Assembly (NCBI GenBank): GCA_947502405.1
Contig: CANMZT010000004.1
Coordinates: 186,001-250,000, forward strand
Direction of reading: 5' to 3'
DNA: 64,000 nt
DNA from: an uncultured Algibacter sp.
GTDB taxonomy: Bacteria > Bacteroidota > Bacteroidia > Flavobacteriales > Flavobacteriaceae
Shown here: positions 30,774 through 40,014 of the stretch, piece after piece
How the letters are laid out: each line of letters begins with the position of its first letter
How positions within the stretch are numbered: position 1 is the stretch's first letter
Made by a program: the position numbers and the translations under genes
The notes under the pieces: generated by a model
What the model was told of the DNA's origin: nothing
Database searches by the model: none
Seen by the model: only the letters and a program-made list of their open reading frames with translations

Positions 30774-31130
30774 ATGAAAAATGTTTTCTTTTTTTTATTC
30801 TTTTCAGTAACAATTATTTCTTGTACAAATGATGAAAATTCCTCTTTTGAAATAAACGGACTTTATACTTATAACATTCCTAATTGTGACAATGGAGGGA
30901 ACCCTGAAATCCATTGTACTCTATTTGTAGATTTCGTTGATAAAACTGAAGCAAGCCCTATTTCAATAACAGGTGGTGATATTGTTTATGAAACTACGTA
31001 CACAGTAAATAATGACATTATCAAATTTAAAAAGACATCAAAATTTAATTTCGATTTGTCATTTAAAATCATAAATGATTTAACTCTTAAACGAATTGAA
31101 GATAATACTATTTGGTTAAAAGAAGAATAA
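30774..31130 (+). CDS. Small hypothetical lipoprotein (paralogue 2)
   Basis: Lipobox IISCTN; shared SFxINGxxT and SFKIIxxxTLKRIxDNxIxxKEE with paralogue 1. Confidence 0.7.
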   Translation: MKNVFFFLFFSVTIISCTNDENSSFEINGLYTYNIPNCDNGGNPEIHCTLFVDFVDKTEASPISITGGDIVYETTYTVNNDIIKFKKTSKFNFDLSFKIINDLTLKRIEDNTIWLKEE

Positions 31131-31164
31131 ACCATTTAATTGCATTAACGATTGAACGGCATAG

Positions 31165-31215
31165 TTAAAGTATTTTTGTGTAAACCTTAGTTTAACTTCG
31201 TTTGTAATACTTTAA
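31165..31215. repeat. Nested inverted repeat
   Basis: TTAAAGTATT ... TAAAC-CTTA-GTTTA ... AATACTTTAA. Confidence 0.6.
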
Positions 31216-31272
31216 AACTATTTCCAAACCAAAATATAGTTTTAAACACCTATTAACAAAAGTAGAAAAGAA

Positions 31273-31692
31273 ATGAAAAAACATATTTATTTGATATTAA
31301 TATTAACTAGTCTTTTATCATGCAATTCTAATGATGAAACGTCTGAATTTGAACAAGATAGTTTTACTGGAGAATGGAAATTAACTGAAGCCTTTATAAG
31401 TTCTGGAGGACCTCAATATTGGGTTGATATTAAAAACGGAGAGAAATTAGTCTTTTTTAAAAATAAAACGTTTAAGTCAAATAAATACTCAAAATGTAAA
31501 AGTGGAAATTTTTCAATAGAAATTGACACACTAAATCTGGAATATACTTGTGATGGATTTCAAACTAATGCAGAAAATCAAGCTGGATTGATAACATATA
31601 TAATTGATTTTAAATCAAACTACTTCATCTTAACCCCCACAAGTGGCCCGATTTGTATAGAGGGGTGTAGTTATAAATATCAAAGACAATAA
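31273..31692 (+). CDS. Small lipocalin-like lipoprotein
   Basis: Lipobox LLSCNS; FTGEWKLTE lipocalin-like start. Confidence 0.7.
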   Translation: MKKHIYLILILTSLLSCNSNDETSEFEQDSFTGEWKLTEAFISSGGPQYWVDIKNGEKLVFFKNKTFKSNKYSKCKSGNFSIEIDTLNLEYTCDGFQTNAENQAGLITYIIDFKSNYFILTPTSGPICIEGCSYKYQRQ

Positions 31693-31738
31693 AAAATCAC
31701 CAACAGCTTACTAAACAACACGTCCAAAAGCAAACCAA

Positions 31739-31842
31739 CCCGCGTTAGGGATTGTAGTGGATAGCCCACAGGTTTGCCAATTTTTATTGGCGAACCGAGG
31801 ACTTGTAACGGAAAGCCCGACCCTTTTCGGGTAACGCCCAAA
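31739..31842 (-). repeat. Dispersed structured intergenic element, copy C
   Basis: Reverse complement TTTGGGCGTTACCCGAAAAGGGTCGGGCTTTCCGTTACAAGTCCTCGGTTCGCCAATAAAAATTGGCAAACCTGTGGGCTATCCACTACAATCCCTAACGCGGG. Confidence 0.87.
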
Positions 31843-31871
31843 AAATTATTAGAAACCAACTAATTTTAAAA

Positions 31872-31898
31872 AGATTCCCTCCTTCGAGGGAATGACGA
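31872..31898. repeat. REP-like hairpin GATTCCCTCCTTCGAGGGAATGACGA
   Basis: Same layout as 22716-22742 and 36100-36124 with changed stem bases. Confidence 0.65.
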
Positions 31899-31907
31899 TT
31901 ATTTATC

Positions 31908-31915
31908 TATCTTTG
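31908..31915 (+). promoter_or_regulatory. Bacteroidota -7 box (TATCTTTG) upstream of the DEAD-box helicase
   Basis: Matches TAnnTTTG; implies a ~120-nt 5' UTR. Confidence 0.5.
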
Positions 31916-32040
31916 CGCCTTGAAACTCAAGATGAGTTTACTCCTCAGGGTGAGGATGTGTTACTGGAAGTTTAAGTTTAGTATGTCGATGCGCTTCTTT
32001 ATGTAACACCACATAACAAAATCGCATACATTAAACAAGA

Positions 32041-33840
32041 ATGAGCACATTCCAAGATTTAGGTCTTAATGACGACCTATTACAAGCCATTACAGATTTA
32101 GGGTTTGAAAAACCTAGTGAAGTACAAGAAAAAGCCATCCCCATTTTATTAGAGTCTGAAACCGATTTAGTGGCTTTGGCCCAAACGGGAACGGGTAAAA
32201 CTGCCGCATTTGGTTTTCCGATGTTAGAGAAAATTGACGTGGCTAGTAGAACCACGCAAGGTTTAATTTTATCGCCTACCAGAGAGCTTTGTTTACAAAT
32301 TACCAACGAGATGAAATTGTATGGTAAATATTGTAAAGGCCTTAACGTGGTAGCGGTTTACGGTGGTTCTAGCATTACCGACCAAGCGCGTGAGATTAAA
32401 CGTGGCGCACAGATTATTGTGGCAACTCCGGGACGTATGAAGGATATGATTAACAGACGTTTGGTTGATATTTCTAAAATCCAATATTCGGTTTTAGATG
32501 AGGCTGATGAGATGTTGAATATGGGTTTTAAGGAGGATATTACTGATATTTTATCGCATACGCCAGAGGATAAAAACACCTGGTTGTTTTCGGCTACAAT
32601 GCCTAGAGAGGTTTCTAGAATTGCTAAAAACTTTATGCACAACCCACAGGAAATTACTGTTGGGAATAAAAATGAGAGCACAAGCAATGTATCTCATGAA
32701 TACTATTTAGTAAATGCCAGAGACCGTTACCAAGCCTTGAAACGTTTGAGTGATGCTAATCCTGATATATTTTCGGTTATTTTTTGTAGAACGAAACGTG
32801 ATACGCAAAAGGTTGCTGAAAAATTGATTGAAGATGGTTATAGCGCTGGTGCGTTGCACGGTGATTTGAGTCAGAATCAGCGTGATATCGTAATGAAATC
32901 GTTTAGAAACAAACAAATACAAATGTTGGTTGCTACCGATGTGGCAGCACGTGGTATTGATGTTGATGATATTACACACGTAATAAATTACCAATTGCCA
33001 GACGAGATTGAAACTTACACACACCGTTCTGGTAGAACAGGACGTGCTGGAAAAACAGGAGTTTCAATGGTAATTGTTTCTAAAAGTGAAGTGCGCAAAA
33101 TTAAAAGTATTGAGCGTATTATAAAGCAACAGTTTGAGAAAAAGGATATTCCTGATGGGGCCTCAATTTGTGAAGTTCAATTAATGTCGTTAGCCAATAA
33201 AATCCATAATACTGAGGTTAATCATGAAATTGATAAGCACTTGTCTAGTATTAATGAACTATTTGCTGATACGGATAAGGATGAATTGATTAAAAAATTC
33301 TTCTCGGTTGAGTTTACACGTTTTTATAATTACTACCAAAAATCTAAAAACCTTAATGTAGCAGAAGGTTCTTATGATAGTAGTGAAGGCAGAAGTAGAG
33401 GTGGAAAATCTACACGTTACTTTATAAACGTTGGTGGAAAAGATGGTTTTGATTGGATGAAGTTAAAAGACTTCTTAAAAGAGCAATTAGACCTTGGTAG
33501 AGATGATGTTTTTAAAGTGGAAACTAAAGATAGCTTCTCGTTTTTTAATACCGAAAATGAACTTAAAGAGAAAGTATTAGCGCATTTTACCGACTTTAAA
33601 CACGAAGGCCGCTTTGTAAATGTTGAAGTATCTGAAAACCGCGGTGGCGGTGGAAGACGTGGAGATAGACGCGGTGGCGGAAAAAGACGTGATGGCAGAC
33701 GTAGTGGCGGAAAACGTGATGACAGAAAAGAAAGCTCTGGAAACAGAGGTGATAGACGCAGAAGTGATAGTGGCTCTAAACCTAGACGTTCTAATTCTAG
33801 TGATTTTGGGAGTTCTAGACCAAGGCGTTCACGACGTTAA
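32041..33840 (+). CDS. deaD: DEAD-box RNA helicase, CsdA/DeaD type, with RGG-like tail
   Basis: AQTGTGKTAAF, VLDEADEMLNMGF, HRSGRTGRAG; DbpA-like RNA-binding domain; R/G-rich C-terminus. Confidence 0.94.
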   Translation: MSTFQDLGLNDDLLQAITDLGFEKPSEVQEKAIPILLESETDLVALAQTGTGKTAAFGFPMLEKIDVASRTTQGLILSPTRELCLQITNEMKLYGKYCKGLNVVAVYGGSSITDQAREIKRGAQIIVATPGRMKDMINRRLVDISKIQYSVLDEADEMLNMGFKEDITDILSHTPEDKNTWLFSATMPREVSRIAKNFMHNPQEITVGNKNESTSNVSHEYYLVNARDRYQALKRLSDANPDIFSVIFCRTKRDTQKVAEKLIEDGYSAGALHGDLSQNQRDIVMKSFRNKQIQMLVATDVAARGIDVDDITHVINYQLPDEIETYTHRSGRTGRAGKTGVSMVIVSKSEVRKIKSIERIIKQQFEKKDIPDGASICEVQLMSLANKIHNTEVNHEIDKHLSSINELFADTDKDELIKKFFSVEFTRFYNYYQKSKNLNVAEGSYDSSEGRSRGGKSTRYFINVGGKDGFDWMKLKDFLKEQLDLGRDDVFKVETKDSFSFFNTENELKEKVLAHFTDFKHEGRFVNVEVSENRGGGGRRGDRRGGGKRRDGRRSGGKRDDRKESSGNRGDRRRSDSGSKPRRSNSSDFGSSRPRRSRR

Positions 33841-33941
33841 TCTTAAACTTTTCTGTTAATTTTTAGTCAAAAAAAAAAGCTTAATTCTATTGCTAAAGTT
33901 TTCTTTAGTACTTTTATAAAAAAATTAGCGTTGAATAATTC

Positions 33942-34718
33942 ATGAGGTATTACCTATTTATCATTTTTATGTTCTGCTTTTCTGCTATTGGCATAGCACA
34001 AGAAGCAGATAAGGTTTTAGGTATTGTACTTAATTCTGCTGATAAGAGTGCCTTGGAAAACGTTAATATTGTTAATCTCAATCAAGTCATAGGAACAACC
34101 ACGAATAAAAAAGGCGAGTTTCAAATTTCGGCTAAAGTTAATGATACCCTTCACTTTTCCTATTTAGGTTTTAAATCTATAAAAGTTAGAGTAACTAATG
34201 ACTGGCTAAAGTTTGGAAGCTCAAATATTGAACTCACAGAACTAGCTTTAGCACTAGAAGAAGTGGTTGTGAATCAGTTAAAATTAACAGGTTATTTAGA
34301 GGTTGATATAAAACAAGTACCAGATATTAACACCAACTACCGTTACAGTATTTCTGGTTTACAAGGCACTGGTTACGAGGCTAGTAAAAAATCGGGGTTA
34401 ACCAAAGTTATTGGTTCTATTTTTAATCCTGCTGATTTTTTACATCGTATGTTTGGCAAAAAACCAAATGAGCTACGGAAGCTTAAAAAGATGAAAGAGG
34501 ATGATGAGATTAGAAACTTATTATCGTCTCGTTTTGATCGTGAAATGCTTACCGTTTTACTTCAAGTAGAACGTGTTGATTTGGATGAAATAGTAAGCCA
34601 ATGCAATTACTCTAGAGGCTTTATACAAACTGCCAACGATTTACAGATTCTTGATGCTATCAGTGAGTGTTATGAGGAATACAAGCTATTAAGTCGCGGT
34701 AGAAGCAGAAAAATTTAG
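33942..34718 (+). CDS. Carboxypeptidase-like regulatory domain protein
   Basis: VLGIVLNSADKSALENVNIVNLNQVIGTTTNKKGEFQI ... LHFSYLGF. Confidence 0.8.
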   Translation: MRYYLFIIFMFCFSAIGIAQEADKVLGIVLNSADKSALENVNIVNLNQVIGTTTNKKGEFQISAKVNDTLHFSYLGFKSIKVRVTNDWLKFGSSNIELTELALALEEVVVNQLKLTGYLEVDIKQVPDINTNYRYSISGLQGTGYEASKKSGLTKVIGSIFNPADFLHRMFGKKPNELRKLKKMKEDDEIRNLLSSRFDREMLTVLLQVERVDLDEIVSQCNYSRGFIQTANDLQILDAISECYEEYKLLSRGRSRKI

Positions 34719-34834
34719 ATTATTTAGGTGTTATTCTAAAGCATCTGAAGTTATGTAAATCATGAATATCTATTTGATTTATTGAAATCGTGAATATAAA
34801 TTATTCCACTACTCAATCAACCCATTCATTTCAC

Positions 34835-35368
34835 TTAATAATTATTTTCTAAAATTAATTTTAAGCTTGCTAACCCCTCTTCAAAATCTTTTCCTACGGC
34901 TTTATCCATGTTAAAAAACAGGAAGAACACATTTGTTGGTGGTTTACTTTCTCCTGAAAAACCCCAAATAATATTCGTTTTATCAGGTGTAACTTTCTCA
35001 ACTTTTAAATACGCATCAGATTCTGATTTCCATGGTTTAAAAAACCGCAAACGAGATTCAATAATATCATTTTTCTTAATTCTTGTTATCTCTTGTTCAC
35101 CAATACCAACATCCTTATTACCTTCCCATTTAGCTATAAAACCAACTTCTCCATCAGTTCCCTTAAACTCTTGTTTCATATCTGGATCTTTTTTCTTCCA
35201 AGGTGACCAGTCATCTTGATTTTTTATAAATTTTAAATACTGAAATACCTCGTCTAATGGTTTATCAACAATAACACTTCTGTATACATTAAATCTCTTT
35301 GGAGCAAATAGAACAAGTAAAATAAAAATAGCCAAAATAGCTATAATGCTGTAAAATAAAATCATCAT
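34835..35368 (-). CDS. SRPBCC (START-like) family protein
   Basis: N-terminal TM, IVDKPLDEVFQYLKFIKNQDDWSPW. Confidence 0.85.
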   Translation of the reverse strand: MMILFYSIIAILAIFILLVLFAPKRFNVYRSVIVDKPLDEVFQYLKFIKNQDDWSPWKKKDPDMKQEFKGTDGEVGFIAKWEGNKDVGIGEQEITRIKKNDIIESRLRFFKPWKSESDAYLKVEKVTPDKTNIIWGFSGESKPPTNVFFLFFNMDKAVGKDFEEGLASLKLILENNY

Positions 35369-35401
35369 AATGTTGAGAGTTGGTTGGTTTTATAAAGATA
35401 A

Positions 35402-36061
35402 TTATTTTTTCGAATCGTTGTAACGGTTTACAATATCATCATAACTTTTTATGGTTTTTTTACACCAATCCAAACGCTTTTCAATTTGCTCTTCTTCGGA
35501 TAGTTGCCATTTAACATCTGTTTTTCTCAGCTTACTGGTTACATGTTGCAAAATTATAGCTGCAGAAACTGAGATGTTCAAACTTTCTGTAAAACCAACC
35601 ATAGGAATTTTTAAGTAACAATCGGCATGATTTAAAACTTCCTTAGAAAGACCTTCGGTTTCTCTTCCAAAGAAAAAACAGGATTTTTTAGTAACATCAA
35701 AATCATGCAATTCACAATCATTAGCATGAGGCGTTGTTGCTACTATTTGATAGCCTTTTTGTTTTATATCTAAAATACAATCACGAACCGTATGATAACG
35801 ATTTAAATCTACCCACTTTTGTGCTCCCATAGCAATTTCTCTATCAATACGTTTAGAGTTTTGCTCTTCAACAATATTTACCTCTTGAATACCAAATACA
35901 TCACAGCTTCGTATTACGGCACTGGTGTTATGCAATTGATAAACATCTTCTGTAGCCACTGTAAAGTGCTTTGTACGTTGCGATAGAACCTCTTCAAAAC
36001 GTTGTTTCCTATGCTCGGTTAAATAAGACTCTAAATGTTCAAGAAGTTTTAAGTCAATCAT
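35402..36061 (-). CDS. TrmH family tRNA/rRNA methyltransferase
   Basis: QNTSAVIRSCDVFGIQEVNIVE-like region, FFFGRETEGLSKEVL, IPMVGFTESLNISVSAAIILQ; start trimmed to MIDLKLLEHL. Confidence 0.9.
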   Translation of the reverse strand: MIDLKLLEHLESYLTEHRKQRFEEVLSQRTKHFTVATEDVYQLHNTSAVIRSCDVFGIQEVNIVEEQNSKRIDREIAMGAQKWVDLNRYHTVRDCILDIKQKGYQIVATTPHANDCELHDFDVTKKSCFFFGRETEGLSKEVLNHADCYLKIPMVGFTESLNISVSAAIILQHVTSKLRKTDVKWQLSEEEQIEKRLDWCKKTIKSYDDIVNRYNDSKK

Positions 36062-36099
36062 TAATAGTAAAATTTCTTCTAAGTTATTAAATTTGATGA

Positions 36100-36124
36100 G
36101 ATTCCTGTCTTCACAGGAATGACA
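36100..36124. repeat. REP-like hairpin GATTCCTGTCTTCACAGGAATGACA
   Basis: CCTGTCTTCACAGG stem; same family as 22716-22742. Confidence 0.7.
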
Positions 36125-36137
36125 AAAAGAAAAATTA

Positions 36138-36818
36138 ATGAAACACATTGTAGTGCTTACTGGAGCAGGCATGAGTGCCGAAAGTGGTATTAAAACCTTT
36201 AGAGATGCTAATGGCTTATGGGAAGGACATGATGTTATGGAAGTGGCTACACCAGAAGGTTTTGCAGCTAACCCAGAATTGGTTCTAGATTTTTATAATC
36301 AACGCAGAAGACAGTTGTTTGAAGTTGAGCCGAATCAAGCGCATTTTGATTTAGCCGAATTAGAAAACAACTTTAAAGTAACTATAGTTACCCAAAATGT
36401 AGATGATTTACATGAACGCGCAGGAAGTAGCAACGTGGTTCATTTACATGGTGAATTACTAAAAGTAAGAAGCACTTTTGATAAGCACGATATTCAAGAA
36501 TGGAAAACAGATTTAGTTTTAGGCGATACTTGTGATAAAGGCCATCAACTAAGGCCACATATTGTTTGGTTTGGAGAAGATGTGCCTATGATAGAAAAAG
36601 CTGTTGAAATTTGTGAAACTGCAGATATACTAGTTATTATTGGTACGTCTATGCAAGTGTATCCTGCAGCCAGTTTGATGCATTATGTTCCTGAAAACAC
36701 ACCTACTTACTTTATAGACCCAAAACCGAGTATTACTAGTAAGGAATTTTTAACTGTTATTTCTGAAACAGCAACAATTGGTATGAGTAAGTTAATGAAA
36801 ATATTTAGTGATTCTTAA
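36138..36818 (+). CDS. Sir2-family NAD-dependent protein deacylase
   Basis: VVLTGAGMSAESGIKTFRDANGLWEGHD, TQNVDDLHERAG, LHGEL, RPHIVWFGE. Confidence 0.95.
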   Translation: MKHIVVLTGAGMSAESGIKTFRDANGLWEGHDVMEVATPEGFAANPELVLDFYNQRRRQLFEVEPNQAHFDLAELENNFKVTIVTQNVDDLHERAGSSNVVHLHGELLKVRSTFDKHDIQEWKTDLVLGDTCDKGHQLRPHIVWFGEDVPMIEKAVEICETADILVIIGTSMQVYPAASLMHYVPENTPTYFIDPKPSITSKEFLTVISETATIGMSKLMKIFSDS

Positions 36819-37614
36819 CAGCCATAATACTAGACCAATGCTTATCATCTTTCCAAGCATTAAAACCTTGTGCCTTTAAGATGTTGATATAAGTATTAAT
36901 GTCTTCGCTTTCATCTAAGTGCATTTCAATATTTATTGCTTTAACATATTGCAGCCATCGTAAATCGTCTTGCTCTAAAATAGCTTCTTCAGCACCTTCA
37001 ATATCCATTTTCACATAATCAATATGTGTTAGATTATAAGTCTCTATAATGCTTTGGATGGTAGTGCTTTGAATGGTTACTTTTTTACCAAAATCATCAT
37101 TTTCTTTAATAGAATACGCATCAAAATCAGAATCTGCATTATAGCTTACCGTAGTGTTTTCTTTCCAAATAGCTTGATTGTGTATATGTACGTTTTTATA
37201 AAATTTGGTATTGTTTTTAGCTAACAAATAATTATTTGTATTCATTTCATAGCCATAAATAGTACTCTTAGGATAAAGCTGTTTTAAATGCACTACGGTT
37301 AAACCAATATTACTTCCTAAATCCAAAATTATAGGGTTATCCGACAATGTAGCTTTTTGGGGTGGTAAGTGGTATTTATCTGCAAACACGTAGCCTACAA
37401 CTTCTTTATCAATAAAATTCTTTCTAATTTTTATAGGATGACCTAAACCTTTAAGATGCAATTTCAAAAATCCCTTTTTAGGATTATCCCGCTCTATTTT
37501 TGAAAGTTTAATTCTATCAATAGTACTGTAAATCGGGTGTGGTTGAGTAAACACTCTTACTTTACGGTATTGCTTTTTAATTGAGTTGTAAACCTTTTTC
37601 AGCATTATTGACAA
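36805..37614 (-). CDS. FkbM family methyltransferase
   Basis: ILDLGSNIGLTVVHLKQLYP, YVKMDIEGAEEAIL. Confidence 0.92.
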   Translation of the reverse strand: MSIMLKKVYNSIKKQYRKVRVFTQPHPIYSTIDRIKLSKIERDNPKKGFLKLHLKGLGHPIKIRKNFIDKEVVGYVFADKYHLPPQKATLSDNPIILDLGSNIGLTVVHLKQLYPKSTIYGYEMNTNNYLLAKNNTKFYKNVHIHNQAIWKENTTVSYNADSDFDAYSIKENDDFGKKVTIQSTTIQSIIETYNLTHIDYVKMDIEGAEEAILEQDDLRWLQYVKAINIEMHLDESEDINTYINILKAQGFNAWKDDKHWSSIMAVKNH

Positions 37615-37670
37615 ACTATATTTATTAAACGAATGTAGATTGATTATTTAACAAAATCAAGTTTAATAAC

Positions 37671-38909
37671 TTATTCGTTTTTATTCTTTTCGGAAATCCA
37701 TTTACTCATAAATTTTGTACTCTGCATGGATTGATGCTGTAACATTTGTCCTGTAAAGTTATGGAATCTATGATTTTTAAGGTTTTTAGAGGCACTATTT
37801 ATAGTATTCAAAAGCATGTTTTGATGCGCTTTTTTACTAAACCGCTTGTTAATAACATCAAATCCTTTTTGCTGTTTTATGTTCCATAAAGTTTCATCTT
37901 TATATAACGCAACAGCTTTATTAGCAAATAATTCTGGCGTGTTTTCTACAAACCCATTTATTTCTAAATCACCGTACATACCTTCTGCCCCAATAGCTGT
38001 TGTTACACAAGGTGTTCCGTTTTTCATAGCATCAACTAGTTTTCCTTTTAAACCAGCTCCAAATCGGATTGGTGCTAAACATACTTTAGCTTTTTGCATT
38101 ACATCGTTTACATCTTCAGCAAAACCCTTTACAAAAAAACCTTGCTTTTCGTTATGTAATTGATTCACTTTTTGAGAAGCGTAAGCACCATAAATATGCA
38201 TTTCAGCTTTTTGTAGTTGCTTTCTAATCAATGGCCAGATCGTTTCTTTTAAATATAAAATAGCATTATAATTAGGGGGGTGCAAAAAATTCCCTACCGT
38301 TATAAAATGATTTCGATCTTCAAATGCAGGAAACTTAATAAGCGCATTTTCAGAAATTGCATCTATCATAAAAGGTAAATAAAGTAGTAAGCTCTTATCT
38401 ACATTAAAATCACGCTGTAATATTTCCATTTCAGCTTCAGAAATAATCAAACTTAAATCACATCTATATATACTTGCTATTTCACGCTTAGCTGTATCGT
38501 TAAATAAATATGCTTTATTAAATGGCTTGTTATCTTTAAACGCTAGTTGCCTACCTTTTCTCAAACCATGCAAGTCTTCAGTATCTAAAAGGCGTAATGC
38601 ATTGGGGCATTGTTCCGTAACGCGCCACCCAAACTGTTCCTCCATCATAAAACGGTCAAATAAGACTACACTTGGATTTAATTCTGCAATAAAATCGTCA
38701 AAAGACGTATGATTTAATTCAATGGAAGTTTGAGTTACCCCAATACTTTCAAGATTAAAGGCATTGTTACTTTTAGCACAAGGACTAGCAAATGTTATAT
38801 TATAATTTTCAGATTTAAAGGTCTCAATTAATTGCATCATTCTACTACCGGCTGCAGAACTTTTTGGCTCTGGCCATACAAAACCAATAATCAAAAGATG
38901 CTTTCGCAT
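37671..38909 (-). CDS. Glycosyltransferase (GT-B type)
   Basis: C-terminal FITVGNFLHPPNYNAILYL, CLAPIRFGAGLKGKLVDAMKNGTPCVTT. Confidence 0.88.
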   Translation of the reverse strand: MRKHLLIIGFVWPEPKSSAAGSRMMQLIETFKSENYNITFASPCAKSNNAFNLESIGVTQTSIELNHTSFDDFIAELNPSVVLFDRFMMEEQFGWRVTEQCPNALRLLDTEDLHGLRKGRQLAFKDNKPFNKAYLFNDTAKREIASIYRCDLSLIISEAEMEILQRDFNVDKSLLLYLPFMIDAISENALIKFPAFEDRNHFITVGNFLHPPNYNAILYLKETIWPLIRKQLQKAEMHIYGAYASQKVNQLHNEKQGFFVKGFAEDVNDVMQKAKVCLAPIRFGAGLKGKLVDAMKNGTPCVTTAIGAEGMYGDLEINGFVENTPELFANKAVALYKDETLWNIKQQKGFDVINKRFSKKAHQNMLLNTINSASKNLKNHRFHNFTGQMLQHQSMQSTKFMSKWISEKNKNE

Positions 38910-38933
38910 TATATTATTCAGATTAAGAAATAC

Positions 38934-39410
38934 CTATTCTGGTTTCGGCTCCAAACCATATTTTACACGAACAAGTTTTGCCCAATCTACTACCGCTTTT
39001 ATTTGTGCATCAGTAAGTTTTGCATCTCCATGCGTCCATGTGTAAGAGTTTAAAGGCATTTCACCTTCTTCAACTTCTTCTATCAATTCTTCAAACTTAT
39101 GGTCTTTTCTTTTTACAGAATTGCCCTCCCATTTTGAAACATTGAAATGTTTTTTCCCATCTTTAATATGTGATGCTAACCAATAGTTTATAGGTGTAAT
39201 ATTATTATACCAAGGGTACCGGGTGACATCACTATGGCAATCAAAACAGGTTTCTTTTAAAATAACTTTCACCTCTTCTGGGGGATTCGTTTCTTTCGTA
39301 AAAGCTTCAATTGAAGCGATATTGCCTTCATTTTTTTCTGGCCCAAAAAATTGAGCAATTACCAATGCGATTAGTAATATTATCAGTATTTTTTTTATTA
39401 TTTTCATCAT
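38934..39410 (-). CDS. Haem-binding domain protein
   Basis: ETCFDCHSDVTRYPWYNNITPINYWLASHIKDGKKHFN. Confidence 0.9.
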   Translation of the reverse strand: MMKIIKKILIILLIALVIAQFFGPEKNEGNIASIEAFTKETNPPEEVKVILKETCFDCHSDVTRYPWYNNITPINYWLASHIKDGKKHFNVSKWEGNSVKRKDHKFEELIEEVEEGEMPLNSYTWTHGDAKLTDAQIKAVVDWAKLVRVKYGLEPKPE

Positions 39411-39444
39411 ATCATTTTTGAGTTTTTAAAAATAAGAAAACCTT

Positions 39445-40014
39445 TTGACTACCGAGCAACTCTATACCGAATTAAATTATGTAAATCATTCTAGAGAGAA
39501 ACGATTATTTTATGCGCAGATGATGCAAAAGCATCCTGAATTAGTTCCCAACCTTTTAGATATTTTATTTAAAGTAGACGATAAAATATCACCACGGGCA
39601 GCTTGGGTTTTTGAGTTTATGTGTAGTGCCAATATAAATGCTATAATACCTTATCTAGACTTGTTTACTAAAAATATGCATAAAGTGCATTTAGATTCTG
39701 CGGTAAGACCTGTAGCTAAAATTTGTGAACTAATTACCATAGCGTACTCAAGTAAAGAAGAAAACGAAATTAAAAAGGCTTTAACTAAAACCCATATAGA
39801 GCGTATTATTGAAACGTGTTTTGATTACATGATTAATGATGAAAAAGTAGCTCCAAAAGCTTATAGCATGTCTGCACTATATTTGTTGGGAAAAGACTAT
39901 GATTGGGTATATCCAGAGCTAACACGTATTTTAGAAGATGATTTTTCTAAACAAAGTGCTGCTTTTAAGGCTCGTGCAAGACAAATACTAAAAAAAATTA
40001 AGAAGAATTTATAA
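39445..40014 (+). CDS. Hypothetical HEAT-like helical protein (TTG start)
   Basis: Intact ORF, helical repeats; no family named. Confidence 0.65.
   Translation: MTTEQLYTELNYVNHSREKRLFYAQMMQKHPELVPNLLDILFKVDDKISPRAAWVFEFMCSANINAIIPYLDLFTKNMHKVHLDSAVRPVAKICELITIAYSSKEENEIKKALTKTHIERIIETCFDYMINDEKVAPKAYSMSALYLLGKDYDWVYPELTRILEDDFSKQSAAFKARARQILKKIKKNL

Noticed and set aside
36062-36172. N-terminal extension of the TrmH ORF (MPAPVSTTMCFINFSFCHSCEDRNLIKF...)
   Set aside because: Encoded by the REP hairpin and the divergent sir2 start region; internal start MIDLKLLEHL at 36061 fits the family better.
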